DNA of 64,000 bases, taken from assembly GCF_001612785.1 (NCBI RefSeq), contig NZ_BDBC01000015.1, positions 1 through 64,000 of the forward strand, in the 5' to 3' direction. The notes under the pieces were generated by a model. That model was not told where the DNA came from. It ran no database searches and worked only from the letters and a program-made list of their open reading frames with translations. Origin of the DNA: Nocardia beijingensis NBRC 16342 (GTDB taxonomy: Bacteria; Actinomycetota; Actinomycetes; Mycobacteriales; Mycobacteriaceae). The translations under genes were made by a program, and so were the position numbers. Of the stretch, positions 35,764 through 43,945 are shown one piece after another. Position 1 is the stretch's first letter. The number at the start of each line of letters is the position of its first letter.

Positions 35764-37688
35764 CCGACGCCCGCGGTCTCCTCCTCCCACTCCTGCGGCG
35801 CGTCCGGGAACGCCTGTTGCTGGTGGCCGCCGCGCAGCGTGCCCTCCAGATAGGCCGCCCGGCAGGCGCGGCGGGCGATCTTGCCGCTGGAGGTGCGCGG
35901 AATCGACCCCGCCGGCACCAGCAGCACGTCACGAACGGTCACACCGTGGCGCTGGGAGATCGCCGCGCGCACCGCGTCAGCGATCGGCAGCGGATCGGCC
36001 TTGCCCGCGCGGGCATTGCGCTCCGCGACGATCACCAACTGCTCGGAGGTGTCCTCGGCGTCGAACGTCAGCCCGGAGCGGCTGCCCTGCTCGAAGACCA
36101 GCGCGGGCAGTTCGTTGGCCGGCACTGAGAACGCCGCGACGAAGCCGGGGCGCAGCGCCGTGCTCGCTTCCTGTGCGGAGAACTCCAGGTCCTGCGGGTA
36201 GTGGTTGCGTCCGTCGACGATGACCAGATCCTTGACCCGTCCGGTGATGTACAGCTCGCCGTCGAGATACGCGCCGAAGTCGCCGGTGCGCATCCAGTTG
36301 GCGTCCGGCGGCGTGCCCTCCGCGTGGCTGCCCTCGGGCAACCGAGCGGTCAGCGCGGCACGGAAGGTGGCCTCGGTCTCCTCGGGACGCCCCCAATATC
36401 CGATGCCCATGTTCTCGCCGTGCAACCAGATCTCACCGACCTCGCCGTCGCGTCGCTCGGTGCCGTGCTCGGGGTCAACGATCACCGCCCACTGCGACCG
36501 CGCCACGTATCCGCAGGACACCTGCGCGATCGCGTTGTCCGCGTCCGCGGCGACCTGAACCATCCGCCCCGCGTTCAGCTCGGCCCGGTCGACATGCACG
36601 ACTTTCGCCTTGTCCTGCGCCCTGGTGGCGGAGACGAACACCGTCGCCTCGGCCATGCCGTAACACGGCTTGATCGCCGTCTCCGGCAACCCGTAGGGCG
36701 CGAACGCCTCGTTGAACTTCTTCATCGACGACACCGACACCGGCTCGCTGCCGTTGATCAGCCCGATGACATTCGACAGGTCCAATTCCTCGCCCGGCTT
36801 CGGCTTGCCGCGCGCCGCCGCGTGCTCGAACGCGAAATTGGGCGCGGCGGCGAAAGTGCCCGCGCCGTCGGAGGCGGCGGCCAGTTCCTTGATCCAGCGA
36901 TAGGGACGGCGCACGAACGCGCTCGGCGACATGATGGTGATGAACCCGCCCCCGACGGTCGGCAGGATCACCGCCAGCAGACCCATGTCGTGGAACAGCG
37001 GCAGCCAGGTGACGCCGCGCGAATTCTCGGTGACGCCGATCGCGTCGATCATCTGCAGAAGATTCGTGCCCACCGCGCGGTGGGTGATCGCCACGCCCGC
37101 GGGCGTCCGGGTGGAACCCGAGGTGTACTGCAGATAGGCGACGCTGTCGATATTGATGTCCGGGCGCACCCACGATGCGCCGACACCGTCGGGGATGGCC
37201 TCCACCGCGATGATGCGCGGACGCTCCCGCGGTGGCAGGTGCCGGAAGAATTTTCGCACGCCACTTGCCGCCGAACCCACCGTGAGGATCACGGCAGGCT
37301 CGCAGTCGCCGAGCACCGCGTGCAGCCGGTCGGTGTGCCCGTGCTCCTCCGGATCGAACAGCGGAACCGCGATATTGCCCGCGTACACCGCCGCGAACAG
37401 CGAGACGACGTAGTCGAGGCCTTGCGGGGCGAGAATCGCCACCCGGTCACCGGGCTGCGTGACCTGTTGCAGCCGGGCCGCCACCGCACGCAGGCGCACG
37501 CCGAACTGCCGCCAGGTGAGTTCGCGGTATTCGCCGTCCCGCTCCCGGGAATAGTCGATGAAGCGGTAGGCGAGGCCGTCGCCGTTCTCCACGCTGTGCT
37601 TGTCGACGAAGTCGATCAGGGTCTTGTCCCCGGGAATCTCGATATTGCCCTGATCGTCCAAATAGTCGTCGAAGGTTTCGTCGATCAT
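35760..37688 (-). CDS. Fatty-acyl-AMP ligase, FadD32-like
   Basis: 642 residues from ATG 37688. It activates a fatty acid as acyl-AMP, normally for transfer to an acyl carrier domain. Motifs: AMP-binding [41 protein letters not shown], and C-terminal [17 protein letters not shown] with the catalytic Lys. The N-terminus resembles mycobacterial FadD32 ([30 protein letters not shown]). No polyketide synthase or carrier protein is adjacent; a ketosynthase follows upstream on the same strand, 108 bp away. Confidence 0.93.
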   Translation of the reverse strand: MIDETFDDYLDDQGNIEIPGDKTLIDFVDKHSVENGDGLAYRFIDYSRERDGEYRELTWRQFGVRLRAVAARLQQVTQPGDRVAILAPQGLDYVVSLFAAVYAGNIAVPLFDPEEHGHTDRLHAVLGDCEPAVILTVGSAASGVRKFFRHLPPRERPRIIAVEAIPDGVGASWVRPDINIDSVAYLQYTSGSTRTPAGVAITHRAVGTNLLQMIDAIGVTENSRGVTWLPLFHDMGLLAVILPTVGGGFITIMSPSAFVRRPYRWIKELAAASDGAGTFAAAPNFAFEHAAARGKPKPGEELDLSNVIGLINGSEPVSVSSMKKFNEAFAPYGLPETAIKPCYGMAEATVFVSATRAQDKAKVVHVDRAELNAGRMVQVAADADNAIAQVSCGYVARSQWAVIVDPEHGTERRDGEVGEIWLHGENMGIGYWGRPEETEATFRAALTARLPEGSHAEGTPPDANWMRTGDFGAYLDGELYITGRVKDLVIVDGRNHYPQDLEFSAQEASTALRPGFVAAFSVPANELPALVFEQGSRSGLTFDAEDTSEQLVIVAERNARAGKADPLPIADAVRAAISQRHGVTVRDVLLVPAGSIPRTSSGKIARRACRAAYLEGTLRGGHQQQAFPDAPQEWEEETAGVG

Positions 37689-37796
37689 CGCCTTATCCTT
37701 TTCCAGCGCACAGACACCCGGGCCGTGCAATGACACCGAACACAGGTCGATAACGAAGCGTCGGGAAGGCTAGCAGGTGTCCCGGCCACCTGGCCG

Positions 37797-39047
37797 TCAG
37801 TACCGGCCGAAGGCGAGCGCGACATTGTGCCCGCCGAAACCGAACGAATTGTTCAAGGCGTAGTCGATACGGCCGGGCCGGGGCGTGCCGTGCACCACGT
37901 CCAAATCGATCTCGGGATCCTTGTTGTCCAAATTCAGCGTCGGCGGCACGATTTCGTCCCGAACGGTGAGCACCGTGAGCACCGATTCGAGCGCGCCGAC
38001 CGCGCCGATGGAATGACCGAGAGCCGATTTCGGCGCGTAGACCGACGCGTGCGTGCCCACGGCCGCGCCGATCGCGCGCGCCTCCGCCGTGTCACCGATC
38101 GGAGTGGCGGTCGCGTGCGCGTTGACGTGCGTGACATCGGACTTGCCCAGCCCGGCGGTCCGCATCGCCCGCGTCATCGCGCGCGCGGCGCCCGCGCCAT
38201 CGGGATCCGGCGCGACCAAGTGGAAGCCGTCCGAGGTGACGCCCGCGCCCATCAGACGGGCGTGGATGGTCGCGCCGCGCGCCTTGGCGTGTTCCTCGGT
38301 CTCCAGCACCATCAGCGCGCCCGCCTCGCCGAAGACGAAGCCGTCGCGGTCGGCGTCGAACGGACGCGAGGCGCTCTTCGGCTCGACGTTGCGGGTGCTC
38401 ATGGCGCGCATCATGGTGAACGCCGCGATCGCGAGAGCCTGGATGGAGCCCTCCACGCCGCCGGTGACCATCATGTCGGCATCGCCCATGACGATCGTCC
38501 GCCAGGCGTTGGCGATCGCCTCCGCACCCGAGGAACACGCCGACACCGGCGTCGACACCCCGGCCCGCGCGCCGATCTCCAGCGCGACGCAGGCCGCAGC
38601 GCCGTTCGGCATCACAGCGTGGACCGTGTGCGGCGAGACCTTGCGATAGCCCCCGTTGTGCAGCTTGTCCCTGGCGTGGATGATCGCCTCCGCACCGCCG
38701 AGCCCGGTGCCGATGGACACCCCGAGACGGCACTTGTCCACCTCGGGACTGCCCGCGTTGCGCCAGACCTCACGCCCGAGCACGACGGCCAACTGCTCCA
38801 CGTAGGAGAGCCGATGGGCCTCGGCCGCGTCCAGATACACGGCGGGCGGGACCTTCAGATGCCCGCCGATGCGGACCGGCAGCTCGAACGCATCGATGAA
38901 ATCGTCTTCCAGTACGTCGATACCGCTGTCGCCGTTGAGCAAGCCTTTCCACGTGGAATCCACGTCACCCGCGATCGACGTGGTCGCAGCGAGGCTGGTG
39001 ACCACGACCGAGGGAAACTGTCCGTTTCTGGTGGAAGGCATCTGCAT
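37797..39047 (-). CDS. Beta-ketoacyl-ACP synthase, KasA-like
   Basis: 416 residues from ATG 39047. Condenses acyl-ACP with malonyl-ACP in chain extension of the mycolate FAS-II type. Cys171 in [13 protein letters not shown], His in [11 protein letters not shown] and His in [12 protein letters not shown] form the Cys-His-His triad. The identity to M. tuberculosis KasA (as I recall it) is high in the N-terminal [12 protein letters not shown] and [18 protein letters not shown] ends. The usual acpM and kasB neighbours are absent, so it is a stand-alone copy next to a FAAL gene. Confidence 0.93.
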   Translation of the reverse strand: MQMPSTRNGQFPSVVVTSLAATTSIAGDVDSTWKGLLNGDSGIDVLEDDFIDAFELPVRIGGHLKVPPAVYLDAAEAHRLSYVEQLAVVLGREVWRNAGSPEVDKCRLGVSIGTGLGGAEAIIHARDKLHNGGYRKVSPHTVHAVMPNGAAACVALEIGARAGVSTPVSACSSGAEAIANAWRTIVMGDADMMVTGGVEGSIQALAIAAFTMMRAMSTRNVEPKSASRPFDADRDGFVFGEAGALMVLETEEHAKARGATIHARLMGAGVTSDGFHLVAPDPDGAGAARAMTRAMRTAGLGKSDVTHVNAHATATPIGDTAEARAIGAAVGTHASVYAPKSALGHSIGAVGALESVLTVLTVRDEIVPPTLNLDNKDPEIDLDVVHGTPRPGRIDYALNNSFGFGGHNVALAFGRY

Positions 39048-39366
39048 GTTTCGCTCACTTTCCCTAGCGTCGCTCTGGAACTTCGTCGAGCAAAAGCACT
39101 GCGAGCGCGCCACCAGGATCATGGGCGGCCCGCACGGATGGCACTGGAGCGCAGGCGGATCGGCCGGTCATCACGTCCGGGTGCGACCACCCTTGTGCAT
39201 TATTGGAAAAGCGCATCGATCGCACGGCGTGACACGCGGACCGTACCAGGTGCGGGGGACGATGGTCGCGTTGTTCGGCGATCGCCTCGGACGACTCGAG
39301 TAACCTGCTCCCCGGGCACGGGACACGCGGGCGGCGTCCGGTGTGGACGCGAGAAAGGGAAGGGCG
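39048..39366. other. Gene-free stretch between the ketosynthase and the methyltransferase
   Basis: No supportable gene on either strand. It holds a short AT-richer island near 39195-39225 that could contain the promoter of the minus-strand ketosynthase gene (AATAAT on that strand). Codon bias in the open frames does not look like a gene. Divergent promoters for both neighbours must lie here. Confidence 0.4.
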
Positions 39367-40515
39367 TTGACGGGCGCGCGGATGGTCGGGCTGTTCGCCG
39401 GGATCGGCGGGCTCGAACTCGGCCTCGGCAGGCACGGCTGGCACACCGAGCTGTTGTGCGAGATCGAGCCAGGGGCCCAAGGCGTGCTCGCCGCCCGTTT
39501 CCCGGAGGTGCCGCTGCACGCCGACATCACCCGGCTGCGCGCCATCCCGGCGGGAACGGAGCTGGTCGCGGCCGGATTCCCGTGCCAGGACCTCTCCCAG
39601 GCCGGGCGCACCGCCGGCATCACCGGCACGCGTTCTGGTCTGGTCGACGAAGTGTTCCGCTTGGTCCGCCGCAAGCGCGGCCCGCGCTGGCTGCTGATCG
39701 AGAACGTGCCGTTCATGCTGCAACTCGGCCGCGGCGCGGCCATGCGGCACATCACCGGCGCGCTCGACGACCTCGGCTACACCTGGGCCTACCGTGTGGT
39801 GGACGCGCGCGCGTTCGGCCTGCCGCAGCGCAGGCAGCGGGTGCTGATGCTGGCTTCCCGCACCGAGGATCCGCGCGAAGTGCTGTTCGGCGAGGACGCC
39901 GGGCCCCGCGCGATCGGCGACCCGGAGATCGATCCCTGCGGCTTCTACTGGACCGAGGGAGTGCGTGGACTGGGCTGGGCGGTGAACGCGGTGCCGACGC
40001 TGAAGGGCGGCTCCGCGCTCGGCATCGCCAGCCCGCCCGCCGTGCGGCTGCCGTCCGGGGAGATCGTCACGCCCGGCATCGCCGACGCCGAACGTCTGCA
40101 AGGTTTCGACGCGGGCTGGACGGCGCCCGCGACCGAGATGCCGGGCATCAGGAAGGGCCACCGCTGGAAACTGGTCGGCAACGCGGTGAGCGTGCGGATG
40201 GCGGCCTGGGTCGGGTCGCGACTGGCCGCTCCGCTCGCACCGATTTCCGGCGATCAACCCCTGGCCCCCGGCACTCCATGGCCGGTCGCCGCGTGGGGAC
40301 ACAACGGCGCCGCCTACCGGGTGCCGGTCTCCACCTGGCCGGTGCACGAGCCGTACGAGGACCTGGCCCACTTCCTCACCGACGCGCAACTGCTATCCGC
40401 CCGCGCGACGGCCGGGTTCCTGCGCCGCACCACCATGGGCAGTCTGCGTTTCCCGCCCGGCTTCCTGGCCGATGTGGAAAGCCATCTCGATCGGATGGGC
40501 GGATGGGCGGCATGA
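39367..40515 (+). CDS. DNA cytosine-5 methyltransferase
   Basis: 382 residues from TTG 39367, placed by AAGGGAAGG just upstream; GTG 39343 and ATG 39382 are alternatives. C5-methyltransferase motifs in order: I VGLFAGIGGLELGL, IV GFPCQDLSQAG with catalytic Cys73, VI ENVPFM, VIII QRRQRVLML, and X GNAVSVRMA. The target-recognition region is between VIII and X. No restriction endonuclease follows, only vsr, with which it overlaps as ATGA. Recognition sequence unknown. Confidence 0.93.
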   Translation: MTGARMVGLFAGIGGLELGLGRHGWHTELLCEIEPGAQGVLAARFPEVPLHADITRLRAIPAGTELVAAGFPCQDLSQAGRTAGITGTRSGLVDEVFRLVRRKRGPRWLLIENVPFMLQLGRGAAMRHITGALDDLGYTWAYRVVDARAFGLPQRRQRVLMLASRTEDPREVLFGEDAGPRAIGDPEIDPCGFYWTEGVRGLGWAVNAVPTLKGGSALGIASPPAVRLPSGEIVTPGIADAERLQGFDAGWTAPATEMPGIRKGHRWKLVGNAVSVRMAAWVGSRLAAPLAPISGDQPLAPGTPWPVAAWGHNGAAYRVPVSTWPVHEPYEDLAHFLTDAQLLSARATAGFLRRTTMGSLRFPPGFLADVESHLDRMGGWAA

Positions 40516-40940
40516 GCCGCAGGCCCGAGACCGACGCGGCCACCAGCGCGCGGATGTCGCGCCAGCGGCGCACCGGAACCGATCCCGAGCTGGCTCTGCG
40601 GAGGGAATTGCACCGGCGCGGACTGCGCTATTTCGTCGACCGCGCGCCGATCCGAGGCCAGCGCAGGCGCGCCGACCTGGTGTTCCCCCGCAGGCGCGTC
40701 GCGGTCTACGTCGACGGGTGCTTCTGGCATCGATGCCCGCAGCACGCCACCGATCCGAAGAACAACGCCGAATGGTGGGCGGCCAAACTGGCGGGCAACG
40801 TGGCCAGGGACCGGGCCACCGACGCGGCACTCATCGCCGCGGGATGGCGCGTGGTCCGCGTCTGGGAGCACGAGGATCCCGTGCGCGCGGCCGACCGCGT
40901 GCAAGCCGAGCTGTCAGCGGTGACGCACCCGCACCAGTGA
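40512..40940 (+). CDS. vsr: Very short patch repair (Vsr) endonuclease
   Basis: 142 residues. Nicks next to T:G mismatches produced by deamination of 5-methylcytosine. Motifs: MSRQRRTGTDPELALRREL at the N-terminus, catalytic Asp in RADLVFPRRRVAVYVDGCF, and zinc and active-site residues in CFWHRCPQHAT. Coupled by ATGA to the C5 methyltransferase, the usual genetic partner. The pair can protect the genome from its own methylation. The last 27 bases overlap a small gene on the other strand. Confidence 0.93.
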   Translation: MSRRPETDAATSARMSRQRRTGTDPELALRRELHRRGLRYFVDRAPIRGQRRRADLVFPRRRVAVYVDGCFWHRCPQHATDPKNNAEWWAAKLAGNVARDRATDAALIAAGWRVVRVWEHEDPVRAADRVQAELSAVTHPHQ

Positions 40941-41027
40941 ACGCGGAGCGTGCGCGGCCAGATAACCCGACACCACCATCACCGTCATGACGGCGATTCC
41001 GGCGGCGGCAGTCGCGAAACCGAGCAT
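40914..41027 (-). CDS. Small hydrophobic peptide (37 residues)
   Basis: 37 residues with one membrane helix (LGFATAAAGIAVMTVMVVSG) and a short basic end (RSLVRVRHR). The ATG has an excellent ribosome site, GAGGAGGT at 41032-41039. Its stop lies inside the end of vsr on the opposite strand. Too short for family assignment; could be a membrane regulator peptide or one strand of a type I toxin. No antisense RNA evidence. Confidence 0.5.
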   Translation of the reverse strand: MLGFATAAAGIAVMTVMVVSGYLAAHAPRSLVRVRHR

Positions 41028-41158
41028 GGGGACCTCCTCGAGTTGCAGCTGTCGACCAGCGTGCCGGGCGAAGCTGACAAGACCCTGTGTGCCGGATGGT
41101 AATGACGTGTGCGGCCCGCCGCTGTCCGGCGCGCTCGGGCGACCAGCAGAATGAAAGC

Positions 41159-41848
41159 GTGACGAGTGGCCCGAAGATCTCCGTTCGGCGCCTGCGCCCG
41201 GCGACGGTGCTGGTCGCCGCGGCGATCGCGATCGCTGGGCTCTGCTATTCGTCCTGGGTGCTGCAATTCGTGCTGAGCATCGACCTCGACCCGGTCGACA
41301 CGTTCCTCAGCGAACTGGACGCGGAGGGCAAGCCGTACCGGGAGGTGTTCGCGACCGCCGATCTGATCGTCGGCGCGGTTCTCGTGCCCGCGGCCCTCGC
41401 CGGGCTGTTGCTGTTCCCACGCCGCAGGCTGACCGACGTCGGCTGGATCGCGCTGCTGTGCTTCGGCGCGGCGACCGTCGCCGACGTCCTGCTGCCGCTG
41501 CACGACTGCGTTCCCGGTGAGAGCGGGTGCGGCGGCCCGAGCGAACTGTTCCCGCAACTGCATCAACCGCACGCCCTGACGAGCACGCTGGCGGTCACGT
41601 CCATCGCGGTCGCCGCGTTCGCCTTCAGCCTCGCCGCATTCCGCTATCGGCGCTGGCGGGTGCTGCGCGAGTTCGGCCTGGTCGTCTTGGTGGTCGGGTC
41701 GCTGGCGACGGTGTGGATGCTGGTCGCCGACAATCTGCCGGGGAACTACGCCCTCGGCATCGCCCAGCGAATCCAGGTGGGCGCGATGTCGCTGTGGTTG
41801 ATCGCGCTGGCCGCCGCGGTGATCGTGGAGGGACGGGAGTCCGGCTGA
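41159..41848 (+). CDS. DUF998 family membrane protein
   Basis: 229 residues from GTG 41159. Six predicted helices, DUF998 pattern: VLVAAAIAIAGLCYSSW, DLDPVDTFLSELDAEGKPY, ATADLIVGAVLVPAALAG and HQPHALTSTLAVTSIAV. Function of the family is unknown. CAGAAT six bases upstream of the GTG suggests a leaderless message. It is not linked to the flanking genes by any overlap. Confidence 0.82.
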   Translation: MTSGPKISVRRLRPATVLVAAAIAIAGLCYSSWVLQFVLSIDLDPVDTFLSELDAEGKPYREVFATADLIVGAVLVPAALAGLLLFPRRRLTDVGWIALLCFGAATVADVLLPLHDCVPGESGCGGPSELFPQLHQPHALTSTLAVTSIAVAAFAFSLAAFRYRRWRVLREFGLVVLVVGSLATVWMLVADNLPGNYALGIAQRIQVGAMSLWLIALAAAVIVEGRESG

Positions 41849-41862
41849 CGCGCCTCCATGCC

Positions 41863-42060
41863 GTCGCGGCGCTCCGGCCGGATGGTCGGCGGCGCGCGAT
41901 CCTGCTCGCTTCATCGGCGCGCGGCGACCACCATCTACCCACGCGAGTCCGCCGGTTGCGGGGACGCCGTGCGCGCTGACGCCGCTGATCGGGATCACCT
42001 CCGCGCTGTCGCGGGGCTCCGGCCGGACCGATCAGCGGCGCGAAGTTCCGCTCGCTGACA
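41863..42060. repeat. Two diverged copies of an intergenic hairpin repeat
   Basis: Two segments about 145 bp apart share CTCCGGCCGGA and a GCTCGCT end (41863-41917 and 42008-42060). The second is framed by a perfect 12-bp inverted repeat, GCCGCTGATCGG (41981-41992) and CCGATCAGCGGC (42028-42039). No gene is present in this 316-bp gap. Confidence 0.55.
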
Positions 42061-42164
42061 GCACGCACTTAGGTCGTGCTGCGGCTACCGAGCCAGGTGG
42101 CGTCGGCCCTGCCCTGCCCTGTCCGCCGAACGACCGCGCCGAGCGCCGTGCGATGCTGTCGCGC

Positions 42165-42557
42165 ATGAGTGATCGCGTGAACATCGCCTCGGGCTCGGAG
42201 TTCGAGGACATCGTCGGCTACTCGCGGGCGGTCCGGCTCGGCGATGTCATCGCGGTCAGCGGCACCACAGCGTCGGCTCCCGGCGGCACGGCGGTCGGCG
42301 GCGACGACATCGGCGAGCAGACCAGGGAAACCCTGCGGCGCATCGCCTCCGCGCTGGAGGAGGCGGGCGCGAGCCTGGCCGACGTGGTGCGCACCCGCAT
42401 CTTCGTCACCGACATCGCCCGCTGGCCCGAGGTCGCCAAGGCGCACGCCGAGGTCTTCGGCGACATCCGTCCAGCCACGGCGATGTACGAGATAAAGGCG
42501 CTGATCACCCCAGCTCTGCTGGTCGAAATCGAAGCCGACGCGATCGTCGGGGGGTAG
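42165..42557 (+). CDS. RidA family protein
   Basis: 130 residues. Family YjgF/YER057c/UK114; the characterised member RidA hydrolyses reactive enamine/imine intermediates of PLP enzymes. Pattern: GYSRAVRLGDVIAVSGTTA, QTRETLRRIASALEEAGASL and VVRTRIFVTDIARWPEVAKA with the Arg of the active site. The start could also be ATG 42153. No linked PLP enzyme in the immediate surroundings. Confidence 0.88.
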   Translation: MSDRVNIASGSEFEDIVGYSRAVRLGDVIAVSGTTASAPGGTAVGGDDIGEQTRETLRRIASALEEAGASLADVVRTRIFVTDIARWPEVAKAHAEVFGDIRPATAMYEIKALITPALLVEIEADAIVGG

Positions 42558-42683
42558 GAGTTCCGGCTGCAAGGGGTTCGTCCGGATTCAGCTCAACCGG
42601 GAAGCCGGTAGTGCCGCCGACCCCCACGGATCGTCGTACGAAGTGGGCCGTGCTGGCCCGGCTCAGGTTTCCGAGCTTACGGT

Positions 42684-42960
42684 CTGTCGCCCTCAAAGGG
42701 CACGCCGGATGGTTCGCCAGAACGCCTGTGCGGCGATTCGCTGCCGCCGAGTGGGGCTACGGGAGTTGCGGCCGGAATCCCGCCTGATGCCGGTATGACA
42801 GCCCTCGCCGGAACCACGGCTCGTCGCCTTCGACAGACCCACCGGACGGTTCGCCGCACCGCGCCGGACCGCCTCTGCGGCGGTACCCCACCGCCGAGTG
42901 GAACCACGGTATTGCTGCCGGAATCCGCCTTGTGTCCCTTGCGGCACGAAGCCCTTCCGA
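42684..42960. repeat. Diverged tandem repeat of about 140 bp
   Basis: Two units (about 42684-42812 and 42821-42960) share GTCGCC, GGATGGTTCGCC/GGACGGTTCGCC, GCCGAGTGG and GCCGGAATCC(C)GCCT. The offset is 137 bp at the left and 147 bp at the right, so small indels separate them. The 574-bp gap 42558-43131 has no supportable gene; the repeat occupies about half of it. Confidence 0.55.
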
Positions 42961-43118
42961 GGCGATGCCATCTTGCGGCCGGAGCCGAACCCATATCCAG
43001 CGGCGGCCAGACCGGTGAACGATTGATGGCACGCCCTCGCAGGCCCACAACAGTTCCATTGGCCTTCGAATCAGCCGAGCGCGGCCCGTCGTTCGCGGCG
43101 GACAGGGCCTTGGCTCGC

Positions 43119-43124
43119 TAGGGT
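43119..43124 (+). promoter_or_regulatory. -10 box for a leaderless transcript
   Basis: TAGGGT, seven bases before GTG 43132, with no ribosome site. Confidence 0.5.
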
Positions 43125-43131
43125 CGGAACC

Positions 43132-43848
43132 GTGACCACCGCCTCGCAGACCCCCGTGCAACTCGACACCGTCGCCGAGGCGACCGCCCGCCTGCTCGAC
43201 ACCATCCGCGGCCTCGACGAGCACGCCGTCACCGAACCCTCCCTGCTGCCCGGCTGGACTCGCGGCCACGTCTTGGCCCACCTCGCTCGCAACGCGGACA
43301 GCTTGGTGAATCTCCTGCTGTGGGCCCACACCGGCGTCGAAATCCCGCAGTACGCCAGCGCTTTCCTGCGCGACGCCGACATCGAGGCGGGCGCGCCCCG
43401 CCCGCTCGCCGAGCAACTCGCCGACAACGAGGCCGCCGCGACCCGCTTCCTCGGCCTGGCCCGCTCACTCACCGACGACGCTTGGCGAGCACAGGTCCGC
43501 ACCCGCCAGGGCCGCCCCATCCCCGCGACCGAAGTCCTGTGGATGCGCTTGCAAGAGGTCGAAATTCACCACGTAGACCTCAACGCGGGCTACACCCCCA
43601 CCAACTGGCCCGCCACATTCGTCTCCCGCATCCTCCCCCAAGCCACCGCCGACCTCACCCGCCTCACAGCCGAATCGCCTCTCCCCTTCACCCTCCAGGC
43701 CACCGACACCGACTTCACCACCCCCCTCGGCCCCTCCCCGACCCAAACCATCTCCGGCCCAGCCCCCTCCCTAGCCGCCTGGCTCCTAGGCCGCAGTCCC
43801 GGCACCGACCTCACCGGCCCCCTCCCCACCCTCCCCGCCTGGAAGTAG
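43132..43848 (+). CDS. Mycothiol-dependent maleylpyruvate isomerase family protein
   Basis: 238 residues of the MDMPI/DinB fold. Metal-site residues in LLPGWTRGHVLAHLARNADS and LQEVEIHHVDLNAGY (His and Glu/His). The characterised Corynebacterium enzyme isomerises maleylpyruvate with mycothiol; many paralogues have other or unknown substrates. No gentisate pathway genes are nearby, so the substrate stays open. The C-terminal 60 residues are Pro/Thr/Leu-rich. Leaderless start probable. Confidence 0.85.
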   Translation: MTTASQTPVQLDTVAEATARLLDTIRGLDEHAVTEPSLLPGWTRGHVLAHLARNADSLVNLLLWAHTGVEIPQYASAFLRDADIEAGAPRPLAEQLADNEAAATRFLGLARSLTDDAWRAQVRTRQGRPIPATEVLWMRLQEVEIHHVDLNAGYTPTNWPATFVSRILPQATADLTRLTAESPLPFTLQATDTDFTTPLGPSPTQTISGPAPSLAAWLLGRSPGTDLTGPLPTLPAWK

Positions 43849-43865
43849 CCCGGCGGGATACGTAT

Positions 43866-43919
43866 GTGCCCGAAGGGATTCGAACCGTTACCGCCGCTCA
43901 GCCCCGGACGTAGCGACGG
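43866..43919 (-). ncRNA. Candidate 3' end of the omega RNA of the TnpB element
   Basis: Just 26 bases after the tnpB stop, the minus strand can form CCGTCGCT / AGCGGCGG (8 pairs, one G-U) with a 13-base loop, followed by a segment ending at about 43866. TnpB guide RNAs normally come from the 3' end of tnpB and the right end of the element. Alternative: the last 25 bases resemble the T-arm and 3' acceptor strand of a tRNA. Confidence 0.3.
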
Positions 43920-43945
43920 CAGTCGCGTGATTGCTCAGGCGACGT

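Noticed and set aside
37827..39300. Very long open frame on the plus strand opposite the ketosynthase gene
   Set aside because: It is the antisense shadow of the KasA-like gene; high GC keeps the frame open. Its composition (Arg/His/Asp-rich) is not that of a protein.
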